DNA from: Candidatus Poribacteria bacterium
GTDB taxonomy: Bacteria > Poribacteria > WGA-4E > WGA-3G
Length of the DNA stretch: 64,000 nt
Direction: 5' to 3'
NCBI GenBank assembly: GCA_022826805.1
Contig: JAJDUH010000024.1
Span: 124,001-188,000 of the forward strand
The stretch's first letter is position 1; every line of letters starts with the position of its first letter. The notes under the pieces are model-generated. The model was not told the origin of the DNA, made no database searches, and was given only the letters and a program-made list of their open reading frames with translations. This document shows positions 43,274-51,646 of this stretch, piece by piece. A program made the translations under genes and the position numbers.

Positions 43274-44539
43274 ATGAGACGTTTCTGCTCATATGTATTA
43301 TTGGTGGGATTTAGCCTGTGTTTCATTATCGGTCCTGTCGCTGTTAGCGACGCTGCGACAAAAAAACGGATTGCTGTTCTCTATTTTGAGGACCACAGCC
43401 GCTTTGATTCGCCCACCGGGTGTGGTTGTATACCCAGTTTTATCGGAAATATGGTCACCACAAAGAAACGATGGGATTTGGAGGCAGGATTTGCCAAAAT
43501 GCTTAACCGGAAATTGGTGGAAACGAACGTGTATGAACCGATAAGCAAGGATGAACTTTTGGATGCTATGGCGTCTATGACGCTCTCGCGGCAGAGCTTA
43601 AGGAAACTGGATCAGGAGCAACGCGCTACACTTGCTAAGCGTTTGAATGCGGATGTGATTGTGATGGGTGATATCCGTACGTTTAATCAGGAACGTTTGA
43701 GAACTAACGCTTCTCGTACACTCCGTGAGGGTGGACGTCAGTCGCAGCGGGGGACTGCAAGCTACATGGCTCCCGTTATTTTGCGTGGTTCCCTCCACCG
43801 TGCCACGATTAAACTGAATATGAAATTTTACAATACCGCGGGTAGTGTTGTCGCTGAACCGCGCGTTTCTGCCAGTCGTGACCATTCATACGCTGGTACA
43901 AAATTTGCTTCCCTTGAAGCGAGCGTGACTGAGGAAGGGACGAACCTTACTTTTGGTCAGACACCGGACACTCGGCGGAAAAATCCACGCCCAATCGTCA
44001 AGCCGACGGAGTTAAATGAAATCCAGTTTGCGAGTGCTGAATATGATAGAACACTTTTCGGTTTCGTAACGCATGAGGTGCTCATCAAAGTCGTTTTAGC
44101 GCTCCGTGATAGTGTCGGACCCAATTTTATTACACCTTGGGAATCGAAGACCGACGCTGGAAAAAAAGCAAAGGAAACGCCCACAAAGGCAGATGGGCCT
44201 ATCAAAGGGAAGATCCAATATGTGGATAACGAGGACCTTGATAAGATTTATATTAATATCGGCTCTAACAGAGGTATTGCTATCAACCAAGAGTTTGCTG
44301 TTTATACCAGAGGTAAACCGGTGCGGGACTTAGACACTGGTGAAGTCCTGACTTACCTTGAAAAGCAGGTAGCGGTCGTGGCGGTTGCCGAAATCCTCAA
44401 TGATAAGATTTCCGTGTTCCGTGTCGTTGAAATGACAGAACAGCTCAAAATCGGCGATGTTGTTCGCGAGTTTACCGCCGATTCCGCCGCATCCGGACAA
44501 TCCGCTTCTGAAGCAGATGCGGCTAAAGAGGAGAAATAG
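43274..44539 (+). CDS. CsgG-like exported protein
   Basis: The ATG at 43274 follows AAAGGAGG at a distance of about 12 nt; the upstream part of the open frame contains a likely promoter. The 421-residue product has a signal peptide (about 5-27, ending SDA). Residues about 30-200 look like the N-terminal part of CsgG/DUF-type lipoproteins (KRIAVLYFEDHSRFD, LNRKLVETNVYEPISKDEL, ADVIVMGDIRTFNQ), where two Cys occur in PTGCGCIPSF. The C-terminal part after a Lys-rich linker (about 320-400) is like a FlgT/secretin-type C-terminal domain (KIYINIGSNRGIAINQEFAV). A role in outer-membrane secretion or assembly is inferred. Confidence 0.72.
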   Translation: MRRFCSYVLLVGFSLCFIIGPVAVSDAATKKRIAVLYFEDHSRFDSPTGCGCIPSFIGNMVTTKKRWDLEAGFAKMLNRKLVETNVYEPISKDELLDAMASMTLSRQSLRKLDQEQRATLAKRLNADVIVMGDIRTFNQERLRTNASRTLREGGRQSQRGTASYMAPVILRGSLHRATIKLNMKFYNTAGSVVAEPRVSASRDHSYAGTKFASLEASVTEEGTNLTFGQTPDTRRKNPRPIVKPTELNEIQFASAEYDRTLFGFVTHEVLIKVVLALRDSVGPNFITPWESKTDAGKKAKETPTKADGPIKGKIQYVDNEDLDKIYINIGSNRGIAINQEFAVYTRGKPVRDLDTGEVLTYLEKQVAVVAVAEILNDKISVFRVVEMTEQLKIGDVVREFTADSAASGQSASEADAAKEEK

Positions 44540-44559
44540 AATTTTGAAAAGGAGTGCTT

Positions 44560-45672
44560 ATGATACGTCTCTCGACTTCTTACGGCAAAGTTTGTGTGCG
44601 GTCATTGCTTTTCTGCTTTTTGGCAATGGGGCTTGTAATACTATTCGGGTGTGCAGATCCGAGTACGGAAAAGAAAGGTGAGCAAACAGACTCCACTGCC
44701 GGTCAGTCATCCTCAGATGGAATGGACAAGAAAATTAAGATCGGTTTGTCCATGGACTCCTTACGTGTGGAACGGTGGCAAAAAGACAGGGATATCTTCA
44801 TAGCTGAAGCGGAGAAACTCGGTGCCGAAGTTATTGTTCAGTCTGCCGATGGCGATGAAAGGCGACAAAATGCACAAGCGGAGAACATGATCACACAGGG
44901 TGTGGATGTTCTCGTTGTCATTCCCAAGGATAGTGTTGCTGCCGCCCAAATTGTCCAAGCCGCGCATGCAGAGGGGATCAAGGTGGTGGCGTATGACCGG
45001 TTGATTCGTGAAAGTTCGCCGGATCTTTATATCTCTTTCGACAATGAGCAGGTTGGATATCTGCAAGCTGAGTATCTGATTCGTCAGAAGCCGGAGGGGG
45101 ACTATTTCCTACTCGGTGGTGCGCCAACGGACAATAACGCGCAGCTCCTTCGGAAAGGGCAGATGCGTGCTTTGCAAGCCGCAATTGATAGTGGGGACAT
45201 CCGATTGGTAGCAGATGGACAACACTGGGCGGTCAATTGGGATCCACGCGATGCCCTTAAGAAGGCGGAACAGGTCTTAACACAGACGAACAACCAAGTA
45301 GATGCTGTAGTCGCCTCCAACGATGGAACTGCTGGTGGTGTTATCCAGGCGCTTGAAGGGCAAAACTTGGCAGGAAGCGTCCTTGTTTCGGGTCAGGACG
45401 CGGAACTCGCTGCGTGTCAGCGGATTGTCAAGGGTTCGCAAACGATGACGGTTTATAAACCGATTCATCTCATCGCAACGAAAGCGGCACAAGCTGCTGT
45501 CGCACTCGCAAAGGGTGAAATAATCACTGAAGCCACGCAGACCGTTAATAACGGCAAAGTTGAGGTGCCATCGATACTGCTTACGCCTATCCAAGTTGAC
45601 AAGATGAACCTTGATGAGGTCGTCATTAAGGATGGATTTCACACACGCGAAGCCGTTTATCAGACGGAGTAG
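44560..45672 (+). CDS. xylF: Sugar ABC transporter substrate-binding lipoprotein (XylF-like)
   Basis: Start chosen at the ATG at 44560 with AAAAGGAG upstream; a GTG two codons earlier is also possible. A lipobox (ILFGC) at residue about 27 marks a lipoprotein. The body has the periplasmic binding protein type 1 fold of xylose-binding proteins: KIKIGLSMDSLRVERWQKDR, VDVLVVIPKDSVAAAQ, KVVAYDRLIRESSPDLYISF, PTDNNAQLLRKGQ and AVVASNDGTAGGVIQAL. No cognate XylG or XylH gene follows; the next gene is an unrelated peptide-type permease. The start of a small repeat (TTGTCAGTC) overlaps the stop codon. Confidence 0.92.
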   Translation: MIRLSTSYGKVCVRSLLFCFLAMGLVILFGCADPSTEKKGEQTDSTAGQSSSDGMDKKIKIGLSMDSLRVERWQKDRDIFIAEAEKLGAEVIVQSADGDERRQNAQAENMITQGVDVLVVIPKDSVAAAQIVQAAHAEGIKVVAYDRLIRESSPDLYISFDNEQVGYLQAEYLIRQKPEGDYFLLGGAPTDNNAQLLRKGQMRALQAAIDSGDIRLVADGQHWAVNWDPRDALKKAEQVLTQTNNQVDAVVASNDGTAGGVIQALEGQNLAGSVLVSGQDAELAACQRIVKGSQTMTVYKPIHLIATKAAQAAVALAKGEIITEATQTVNNGKVEVPSILLTPIQVDKMNLDEVVIKDGFHTREAVYQTE

Positions 45673-45684
45673 TTGTCAGTCAAC

Positions 45685-46857
45685 ATGCCTATTTTTTTAT
45701 TTGGAATAGATACTGCGGACATCGGCATTGGGGACCGACTCGGGTGGGTGTGGTATTCTGATGCTTATCAGAATGTCATCATTTTTGCCTGTGGGGTCTT
45801 TGTATGGTGGCTTCTTCGATACGCCTCTCAACTGGAACATTGGCGGAACGCTGCGAGACAGATTCGTAAAAATCGGATTGCTATTGTCTGTTTCTTTATT
45901 CTTTTAGGATACCTTCTCATCGGTGTACTGGATAGCATTAGTTGGCGGGACCCGTTATTTAACCAAGAAAGTGTTCTAACCCGCAGCGAGAATGGGCGGG
46001 TTGTTTACAGACCGAGATCACTCAGTCTCCTCGACAGACTTTGCACACCCCTTCGGGAGCGGACGGAGAAAACTTATTCTGCCCCCTTAGCAACGCACTT
46101 ATATGCCAAAAGTACAGTCCAGACGCCTGATGGACGGACGACTCGCGAATACCCACCTCTTGAATATCCGCGCGCACACCTTTTGGGCACCGATAAGGTC
46201 GGTAGCGATGTCTTTTATCGTGCCTTAAAGGGCATCCGTACCGGACTCATCATCGGTGGATTTACCACTTTAATTGCTGTACCTTTTGCTATATTTTTCG
46301 GTGTTGTTGCTGGTTACTTCGGTGGTTGGATAGATGATATTATTCAGTATATCTACGCCACGCTTGAGTCGATTCCGGCTATCCTTCTTATTATTGCTTT
46401 CATGCTCCTCTTTGGACAGGGCTTATTCAATCTCTGCCTCATCATGGGTATTAGCAGTTGGGTGGGTCTGTGCCGTATCTTGCGTGGTGAGACGCTGAGA
46501 CTCCGGGAGTTGGAGTACGTACAAGCCGCTGAAGCCTTCGGTGTACGTCGTGGATTCATTATTCTCAAGCATCTCGTTCCGAACCTCCTGCATATCGTGT
46601 TGATTACCTCTATCTTGGGGTTTAGCAATTTCGTGCTGGCAGAAGCCGTGCTCAGCTATCTCCAAATTGGCGTTGAGCCGACAATGGGAAGTTGGGGGAA
46701 TATGATTAACACTGCGCGTTTGGAACTCGCGCGTGATCCGATTGTCTGGTGGAATCTTACCGCAGCGTTTGCTTTCATGTTTGGGTTGGTGCTACCGGCG
46801 AATCTGTTCGGTGATGCTGTCCGCGATGCCTTGGATCCGAGGTTGCGGACGGGGTGA
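45685..46857 (+). CDS. Oligopeptide-type ABC transporter permease (DppC-like)
   Basis: The ATG at 45685 is taken as start; an in-frame TTG at 45673 lies within repeat sequence right after the xylF stop. About 390 residues with an N-terminal membrane helix, a long extracytoplasmic loop (about 90-165) and a typical BPD_transp_1 domain: LLGTDKVGSDVFYRALKGIR, TGLIIGGFTTLIAVPFAIFF, AAEAFGVRRGFIILKHLVPN (the EAA loop) and LGFSNFVLAEAVLSYLQIGV. DppC proteins work with a DppB partner and two ATPases, none of which are here. The loop is longer than usual for DppC. It is followed by a strong hairpin terminator. Confidence 0.9.
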   Translation: MPIFLFGIDTADIGIGDRLGWVWYSDAYQNVIIFACGVFVWWLLRYASQLEHWRNAARQIRKNRIAIVCFFILLGYLLIGVLDSISWRDPLFNQESVLTRSENGRVVYRPRSLSLLDRLCTPLRERTEKTYSAPLATHLYAKSTVQTPDGRTTREYPPLEYPRAHLLGTDKVGSDVFYRALKGIRTGLIIGGFTTLIAVPFAIFFGVVAGYFGGWIDDIIQYIYATLESIPAILLIIAFMLLFGQGLFNLCLIMGISSWVGLCRILRGETLRLRELEYVQAAEAFGVRRGFIILKHLVPNLLHIVLITSILGFSNFVLAEAVLSYLQIGVEPTMGSWGNMINTARLELARDPIVWWNLTAAFAFMFGLVLPANLFGDAVRDALDPRLRTG

Positions 46858-46884
46858 ACAAACAATTTCTTGTCTGTTTAAAAA

Positions 46885-46914
46885 CAAACAACGGGCGGCA
46901 TTGCCCGTTGTTTG
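46885..46914. terminator. Bidirectional terminator hairpin
   Basis: CAAACAACGGGC and GCCCGTTGTTTG pair perfectly over 12 bp around the loop GGCATT, and CATTTT follows. It lies between the convergent DppC-like and ferritin-like genes and can serve both. Confidence 0.8.
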
Positions 46915-46943
46915 CATTTTCAGTATGTTTTGTTCTCGTGAGA

Positions 46944-47405
46944 TTACTTTTGCTCAAATTCCTTGAGGAACCCGATAAATTCCCTGCGGTGTTTCTCTTC
47001 ATCGGCGAGAAGTTTGATGCAGAGGTCTTGCGTAACATAATCAATCCCGTCGCACATACGAATAATCTTATTGTATTGATCGCACGCGAGGTTTTCTGCC
47101 TCGATGACCCCACGGATCGTTGATATAAGGTCTGTGGAATCTTTCGGCGGTTGGAGCGATGCCTGCTCTGCTTTAAAGCTGAACGAACCTGGCACCCTGC
47201 CGCCGATTTCCTTGATACGATTTGCTAATTCTTGGGCGTGTGCTAATTCCGCTTCGATATCTGTTGCTAGGGATTTCTTAATCTCTTCGGCGCGGATACC
47301 ATCTAAATCGACCGAAATTGCAATATAGTTAATTGTTGCCTCTACTTCGAGCCAATAGGCACAGGTGAGTTCTTCTATGATAGTGTTGGTTGTTACTTGA
47401 CTCAT
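46944..47405 (-). CDS. Ferritin-like protein
   Basis: 153 residues of a four-helix ferritin-like fold. The metal-binding pattern is visible as EVEATINYIAIS and EAELAHAQELANRI in the first half and EAENLACDQYN and DEEKHRREF in the second, giving E...ExxH pairs of the kind found in bacterioferritin, Dps-like and ferritin-like (Pfam Ferritin/DUF) proteins. It would store iron or act as a diiron oxidase in the cytoplasm. It is convergent with the DppC-like gene and sits at the start of the iron island. Confidence 0.85.
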   Translation of the reverse strand: MSQVTTNTIIEELTCAYWLEVEATINYIAISVDLDGIRAEEIKKSLATDIEAELAHAQELANRIKEIGGRVPGSFSFKAEQASLQPPKDSTDLISTIRGVIEAENLACDQYNKIIRMCDGIDYVTQDLCIKLLADEEKHRREFIGFLKEFEQK

Positions 47406-47523
47406 GATGTATCTCCTATGTAGATGATTACATTTTAATTAAACTGTTAATTTGCCTAATTAGTTTACCATAACTTAAGACGAAGTTCAACTGTTTTCTG
47501 TTTCAGAAATGTCGATGAAATTT

Positions 47524-48294
47524 CTACAGGATATTCAAACTCGGCATCACCCACGGATAGCCATTGGGATGTGGTAGCACCTCAAATGGGATACCGTAGG
47601 TTTCTGATAGGAGATCCAAAGTTAGCACAGTTTTGGGGGGACCGCACGCAATAGAAATCCCATTTTTCAATAGCAACAGTTGATCGGCGTACATTGATGC
47701 GAGATTCAGATCGTGGATGGCTGTAATAACGGTTTTGCCTCGACTGCAAATCGTTTTGCACAAGTTGAGTATCTGAACTTGGTGCTTCGGGTCCAGATGA
47801 TTGGTGGGTTCGTCGAGTAAAAACAGTCCTGGGACTTGCGTAAGAATTCGAGCAAAATCGACGCGACTCGCTTCGCCACCGGATAGGGTCGGATAGAGCC
47901 GTTCCTCAAATATATCAGCTTCGACTTGTTGTAGCGCTTCTTTGGCAATTGAGACGTCGTCGGTTGTCTCTTTTGTGCCGTTGAGGTGCGGATGTCGACC
48001 AAACAGCGCGACCTCCAAACTGGTAAAAGGGAAGTTTATATCTCGTTTTTGTTGGAGATAGGCACGGAGGCGTGCTAATTCTTTTGGTTCGTAGTTATGA
48101 ATAGGTTTGTCAAAGAGCCGAATTTCACCAGTCGTTGGTATAAGTTCTCCAGAAATTAGCCGCAGAAGTGTCGATTTCCCCGCCCCGTTGGGACCGACGA
48201 AACCCCACAACATTCCGCTTTTGATTGTGGCGTTGATGTTCCGGACTAACCACTTCCCGCCAATGCGGTAACCAACCTGTTCCAATTCAATCAT
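47524..48294 (-). CDS. hmuV: Hemin/iron-chelate ABC transporter ATPase
   Basis: 256 residues with Walker A GPNGAGKST, ABC signature LSGGEASRVDFARI, Walker B LFLLDEPTNHLD and the H-loop AIHDLN. The family is that of FecE/BtuD/HmuV. It follows the FecCD permease gene by 12 bp and belongs to the gene set that also contains the binding protein (50409) and two HmuY-like proteins, so heme is the probable cargo; vitamin B12 or siderophore cannot be excluded from the ATPase alone. Confidence 0.9.
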   Translation of the reverse strand: MIELEQVGYRIGGKWLVRNINATIKSGMLWGFVGPNGAGKSTLLRLISGELIPTTGEIRLFDKPIHNYEPKELARLRAYLQQKRDINFPFTSLEVALFGRHPHLNGTKETTDDVSIAKEALQQVEADIFEERLYPTLSGGEASRVDFARILTQVPGLFLLDEPTNHLDPKHQVQILNLCKTICSRGKTVITAIHDLNLASMYADQLLLLKNGISIACGPPKTVLTLDLLSETYGIPFEVLPHPNGYPWVMPSLNIL

Positions 48295-48306
48295 TGTATT
48301 TGCTTC

Positions 48307-49302
48307 CTATAGAAAGACTTCGCGTTTAAATCTGAGTAGTAGCCAGAGGAAGAATGGACCACCGATGAGTGCTGTGACGATGCCAACGGGCAATTCTGCA
48401 GGTGCAACGATAGTTCGTGAAAATAGGTCTGCTGAGACGAGCAGTATCGCGCCTCCTACTGCTGAACCGGGGAGTACATACCGATGATCTGCCCCGCCTA
48501 AGAGTCTTAAGAGATGTGGCACGACGAGTCCGACAAAACCGATACCACCTGCTGCTGAGACTGCAGCACCTACCGTTAGCGCAACACCAAAAACCGACCA
48601 CCGTTTCAAAGTATCTGTTGAAACGCCGAGATGATACGCTTCAGATTCTCCCAAACTCATTGCATTCAGTGCCGCTGCCTGTCGTGACAACACAAACAAC
48701 CCTATAATTGCAATCGGCAGGGTAATAAACACAACGGGCCATGTTGAACCGCCGAAACCGCCAAGCAGCCAAAAGGTTAGACTGCGCAGTTCCTCTTCGT
48801 CAGCAAGGAAGGTCATTAATCCGATACCTGCGCCAGCGAAACTGTTGAGGGCGATACCTGCGAGTAATAACGTTAGCGTTTGAACTTTTCCCTCTCCCTC
48901 CGCAATTTTCCATACACAGATCGTCACAAGCATCCCACATATAAAAGCGGCAATAGGTAGTCCCCACACACCTAACGCACCCCCACCGACAAGGACGATC
49001 CAGAGCGTTGCACCTAACCCTGCACCGGCTGTGACACCGATTAATCCCGGGTCTGCCAGTGGATTGCGAAAAATGCCTTGGAGTGTGGCGCCTGATATTG
49101 CTAACATCGCACCAACAACAGCGGATAGAATGACACGCGGAAACCGTACGTGGACCAGAACTGCGAAGCCGTTTTCTCGGAAAAATAGAATCTCAGGGAT
49201 GCGCCACGGTAGAATTTGATATGCCCCTATCCCCGCCGCGAGGCACATTGATACTGGAAGTAAACTGATGAGGATGAGCAGAATTTTCGTTCGCTTTTGC
49301 AT
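48307..49302 (-). CDS. hmuU: Hemin/iron-chelate ABC transporter permease (FecCD family)
   Basis: 331 residues with nine to ten helices. FecCD signatures are VHVRFPRVILSAVVGAMLAI, SGATLQGIFRNPLADPGLIG, GVSTDTLKRWSVFGVALTVG and GIGFVGLVVPHLLRLLGG. The ATPase gene follows 12 bp downstream. Between this gene and the binding protein gene are a short PQQ-like fragment and a ribosomal S4 gene, which interrupt the expected hmuTUV order. Confidence 0.92.
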   Translation of the reverse strand: MQKRTKILLILISLLPVSMCLAAGIGAYQILPWRIPEILFFRENGFAVLVHVRFPRVILSAVVGAMLAISGATLQGIFRNPLADPGLIGVTAGAGLGATLWIVLVGGGALGVWGLPIAAFICGMLVTICVWKIAEGEGKVQTLTLLLAGIALNSFAGAGIGLMTFLADEEELRSLTFWLLGGFGGSTWPVVFITLPIAIIGLFVLSRQAAALNAMSLGESEAYHLGVSTDTLKRWSVFGVALTVGAAVSAAGGIGFVGLVVPHLLRLLGGADHRYVLPGSAVGGAILLVSADLFSRTIVAPAELPVGIVTALIGGPFFLWLLLRFKREVFL

Positions 49303-49356
49303 ACGTGGGATTCGACTTGGATTTGAGAGTGTTGTGTGAGTACCTCAGTTGTGTTT

Positions 49357-49665
49357 TTACGGCTTTCCAATACAAATCAGTCTTTTTCCTGTATGAATCA
49401 GGAACGCACCATTAATAGCTGCTACCCCATAGACTCGACTTTCTATTGTTAATGCATTCTTACTCACGATAGAGGGTGCTGCTGCCTGCTGTTTTGAGGG
49501 AGCTTGTATTACAGTTGTGTCTCCATCCTTGCCGAAGAAGTAGAGTTTGTCTCCTGCAACAATCGGTGATGCCCAACTTGAATCTTCTTGGAAAGCCGAA
49601 TTTTCGAGTATTACTGCAAAGAGTAAACAAAAGAACAGTGATGATTTGACTGTCATTTCTTTCAT
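49357..49665 (-). CDS. Truncated PQQ-like beta-propeller protein, 102 residues
   Basis: A signal-like N-terminus (SLFFCLLFAVILENSA) is joined directly to what look like the last blades of a PQQ-binding-like propeller: ASPIVAGDKLYFFGKDGDTT and YGVAAINGAFLIHTGKRLIC. Full proteins of this type have about 400 residues, so this appears to be an internally deleted remnant that kept start and end in frame. The ribosome site is weak. It lies between hmuU and rpsD on the same strand. Confidence 0.6.
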   Translation of the reverse strand: MKEMTVKSSLFFCLLFAVILENSAFQEDSSWASPIVAGDKLYFFGKDGDTTVIQAPSKQQAAAPSIVSKNALTIESRVYGVAAINGAFLIHTGKRLICIGKP

Positions 49666-49684
49666 AACGTTTCTGAAGTGCAGG

Positions 49685-50299
49685 TCAAAGTAGACGCGAA
49701 TAGTATTCTATTACCAAGGGAAGTTCTAAAGGGAAGGGAACAGCATCAGCCTTTGGGAGCGACATAATTCGTATGGACACTGTTGATTCGTCAAATTCAA
49801 GCCACTCGGGATGGCGCAATTCGGGACCGTCTAACAGTGCGATCTGAATGGGCTCAAGTTTTAGACTTTTTTCACGCGGTCGAATTACATCACCAATCTT
49901 GACACGGTATGATGCGATATTGACGCGTTTATTGTTAACTGTTATATGATTATGATTGACTATTTGGCGTGCCGCAGGGATTGTCGGTGCAAGCCCTCCT
50001 CGAAAAACGACATTATCAAGGCGGCGTTCGAGTAGTTCAATTATTTTATCGCCTGTTAAAGTTTTGCTTCGGATCGCTTCGCGAATAATTCGGCGAAGTT
50101 GGCGTTCGCTTACACCATAATTGAAACGTAGTTTCTGTTTTTCGATCAAACGAAGTTTATAGTCTTTAGGTCTCTGGGAATCTTGTCCGTGTTCACCTGG
50201 TCTGTAAGGGCGCTTGGCTATTGTTTTTCGGGAAAGTCCGGGTAGATCTACACCCAAAGCCCGCATCTTTTTTACCCTCGGTCCAGTATGTCGTGCCAT
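49685..50299 (-). CDS. rpsD: Ribosomal protein S4, cysteine-free form
   Basis: 204 residues of a standard-length S4. The N-terminal part is MARHTGPRVKKMRALGVDL and RPYRPGEHGQDSQRP, followed by the S4 RNA-binding domain (ERRLDNVVFRGGLAPTIPAA, HITVNNKRVNIASYRVKIGD). There are no cysteines in the protein, so it is of the zinc-free (C-minus) type. It is not in the usual rpsM-rpsK-rpsD-rpoA order but inside the heme transport cluster, between a permease fragment and the binding protein. AGGAGA lies upstream of the ATG. Whether a zinc-binding S4 also exists elsewhere cannot be seen. Confidence 0.95.
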   Translation of the reverse strand: MARHTGPRVKKMRALGVDLPGLSRKTIAKRPYRPGEHGQDSQRPKDYKLRLIEKQKLRFNYGVSERQLRRIIREAIRSKTLTGDKIIELLERRLDNVVFRGGLAPTIPAARQIVNHNHITVNNKRVNIASYRVKIGDVIRPREKSLKLEPIQIALLDGPELRHPEWLEFDESTVSIRIMSLPKADAVPFPLELPLVIEYYSRLL

Positions 50300-50408
50300 C
50301 TAAATGTTCTCCTATGAATAAAATTGTGCTTATGTTTTTATATAGATTCTACTGCAATGGAGTGCAGCGTTTAAGCCTTTCTGGGTTTTGAAATAGATTA
50401 GTCCGTTC

Positions 50409-51374
50409 TTAAGGCTTTTCTTTCTCTCCTGTGGCAGCGAAATACCCTTTGGTTTCGTAAATGCCTCGGAACAGATCGAGCGCAGCGCGCCCACAGCGGG
50501 GCCCGAATCCAGATAGATATTGTCCATCTAATGTTACGACGCGTCTGTTCTGTCCTGCTGGTGTGTGTGCTAAGCCCGGCAATTTAAGCAATCCGTCGAT
50601 ACCACCAACAGATTTCAGACTTGTGGGAAATAGGACATAGACATCTGGTTGTGCAGCAATTACTGCTTCCGCCGTCATTGGTTTGCTTCCTTCGATGTTT
50701 GCTGCTGCATTCTCAGCCCCAATAATATCAAACATTGCCCCGGGTGCTGTGTCTGTTCCTAACACCAAAGTGGTTTGTGTGCCTCGTAAGTAGAGGAACA
50801 GTGCTTTCTGTTTCGACTGTTCCTTTCGCGAAGCGAGTTTGATTTCCAGTTTTTTAATATCAGCGTCTAAGGCTTCTATTAATTTCTCAGCCTGTTCCTT
50901 GCTTCCCACTGCTTTACCGATTGTTTGTAAGCGTTGCTTGGCTGTCTCAAAGCTGCGCGGCTCCTCAAGCAGTAAAACGGTTACGCCCGCCATACGGAGT
51001 TGTTGCACGACCTGTGGTGGTCTCACATCGATGCGTCCAATTACCAGTGTTGGATTCAGAGAGAGAATCCCTTCGGCGTTGAGTCCATACTGATAGCCGA
51101 CGCTTGGCAGCTTCTCTCTCACACCTTTTGGATATGTTGATGAAGCATCGCAGCCGACTACGTTATCGCCGACCTCTAAGGCAAACAAGATTTCGGTGGT
51201 GCTACCGTTGAGACTCACAATACGTTCTGATGATGTGATGACCACGGTATTGCCGTCTGCATCTGTTACCTCAATTGAATCTGCGACAGCGATGCAGAGT
51301 AGCATGCCGAACAGGATGAAGAGCGAGACACTTAATATCCATGCCTTGAACAAGATTGACTGAAGGATTTGCAT
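50409..51374 (-). CDS. hmuT: Hemin ABC transporter substrate-binding protein
   Basis: Start taken at the ATG at 51372-51374 with CGGAG upstream. The 321-residue product has a signal peptide (AWILSVSLFILFGMLLCIA) and a TroA/BtuF-like binding fold: VVITSSERIVSLNGSTTEIL, GDNVVGCDASSTYPKGV, NAEGILSLNPTLVIGRI, PGAMFDIIGAENAA and GRVVTLDGQYLSGFGPR-like end. HmuT-type proteins carry heme by a Tyr or His; the family cannot be told from BtuF with certainty. A long stem-loop lies in the leader just upstream. Confidence 0.88.
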   Translation of the reverse strand: MQILQSILFKAWILSVSLFILFGMLLCIAVADSIEVTDADGNTVVITSSERIVSLNGSTTEILFALEVGDNVVGCDASSTYPKGVREKLPSVGYQYGLNAEGILSLNPTLVIGRIDVRPPQVVQQLRMAGVTVLLLEEPRSFETAKQRLQTIGKAVGSKEQAEKLIEALDADIKKLEIKLASRKEQSKQKALFLYLRGTQTTLVLGTDTAPGAMFDIIGAENAAANIEGSKPMTAEAVIAAQPDVYVLFPTSLKSVGGIDGLLKLPGLAHTPAGQNRRVVTLDGQYLSGFGPRCGRAALDLFRGIYETKGYFAATGEKEKP

Positions 51375-51400
51375 TTTTTTTCTCCGTATGAAAATGAGTA

Positions 51401-51462
51401 GTTGGGCATGGTACCCGTCCAGGTTTAAGGAGTTTATGATGTACGGTGTTTCCATACCCAAC
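51401..51462 (-). promoter_or_regulatory. Long hairpin in the hmuT leader
   Basis: On the minus strand GTTGGGTATGG pairs with CCATGCCCAAC over 11 bp (one G-T), with an inner CCGT/ACGG. It lies about 30 bp before the hmuT ATG, near the ribosome site. No known riboswitch consensus is recognised. Confidence 0.4.
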
Positions 51463-51646
51463 ATTCATGGACTCGGTGTCCAGTTGTTCAGTATAAAGTT
51501 CTTTACCACTGGGTCGCTGGTAACTTTCCTTAAGTTTGTCAAAAGAGAAATACAATAGTAACTCTGGAATCTGCCTATCACAGTTGTGGCTGTGAAAATC
51601 GAATATTTAAACCAGAAACAGATACGAGTTTTATATTCTGCGTTGT

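Noticed and set aside
51463..51646. Cobalamin riboswitch upstream of hmuT
   Set aside because: CACAACTGTGATAGGCAG looks a little like a B12 aptamer block, but the GGTG and GCCACTG blocks are missing.
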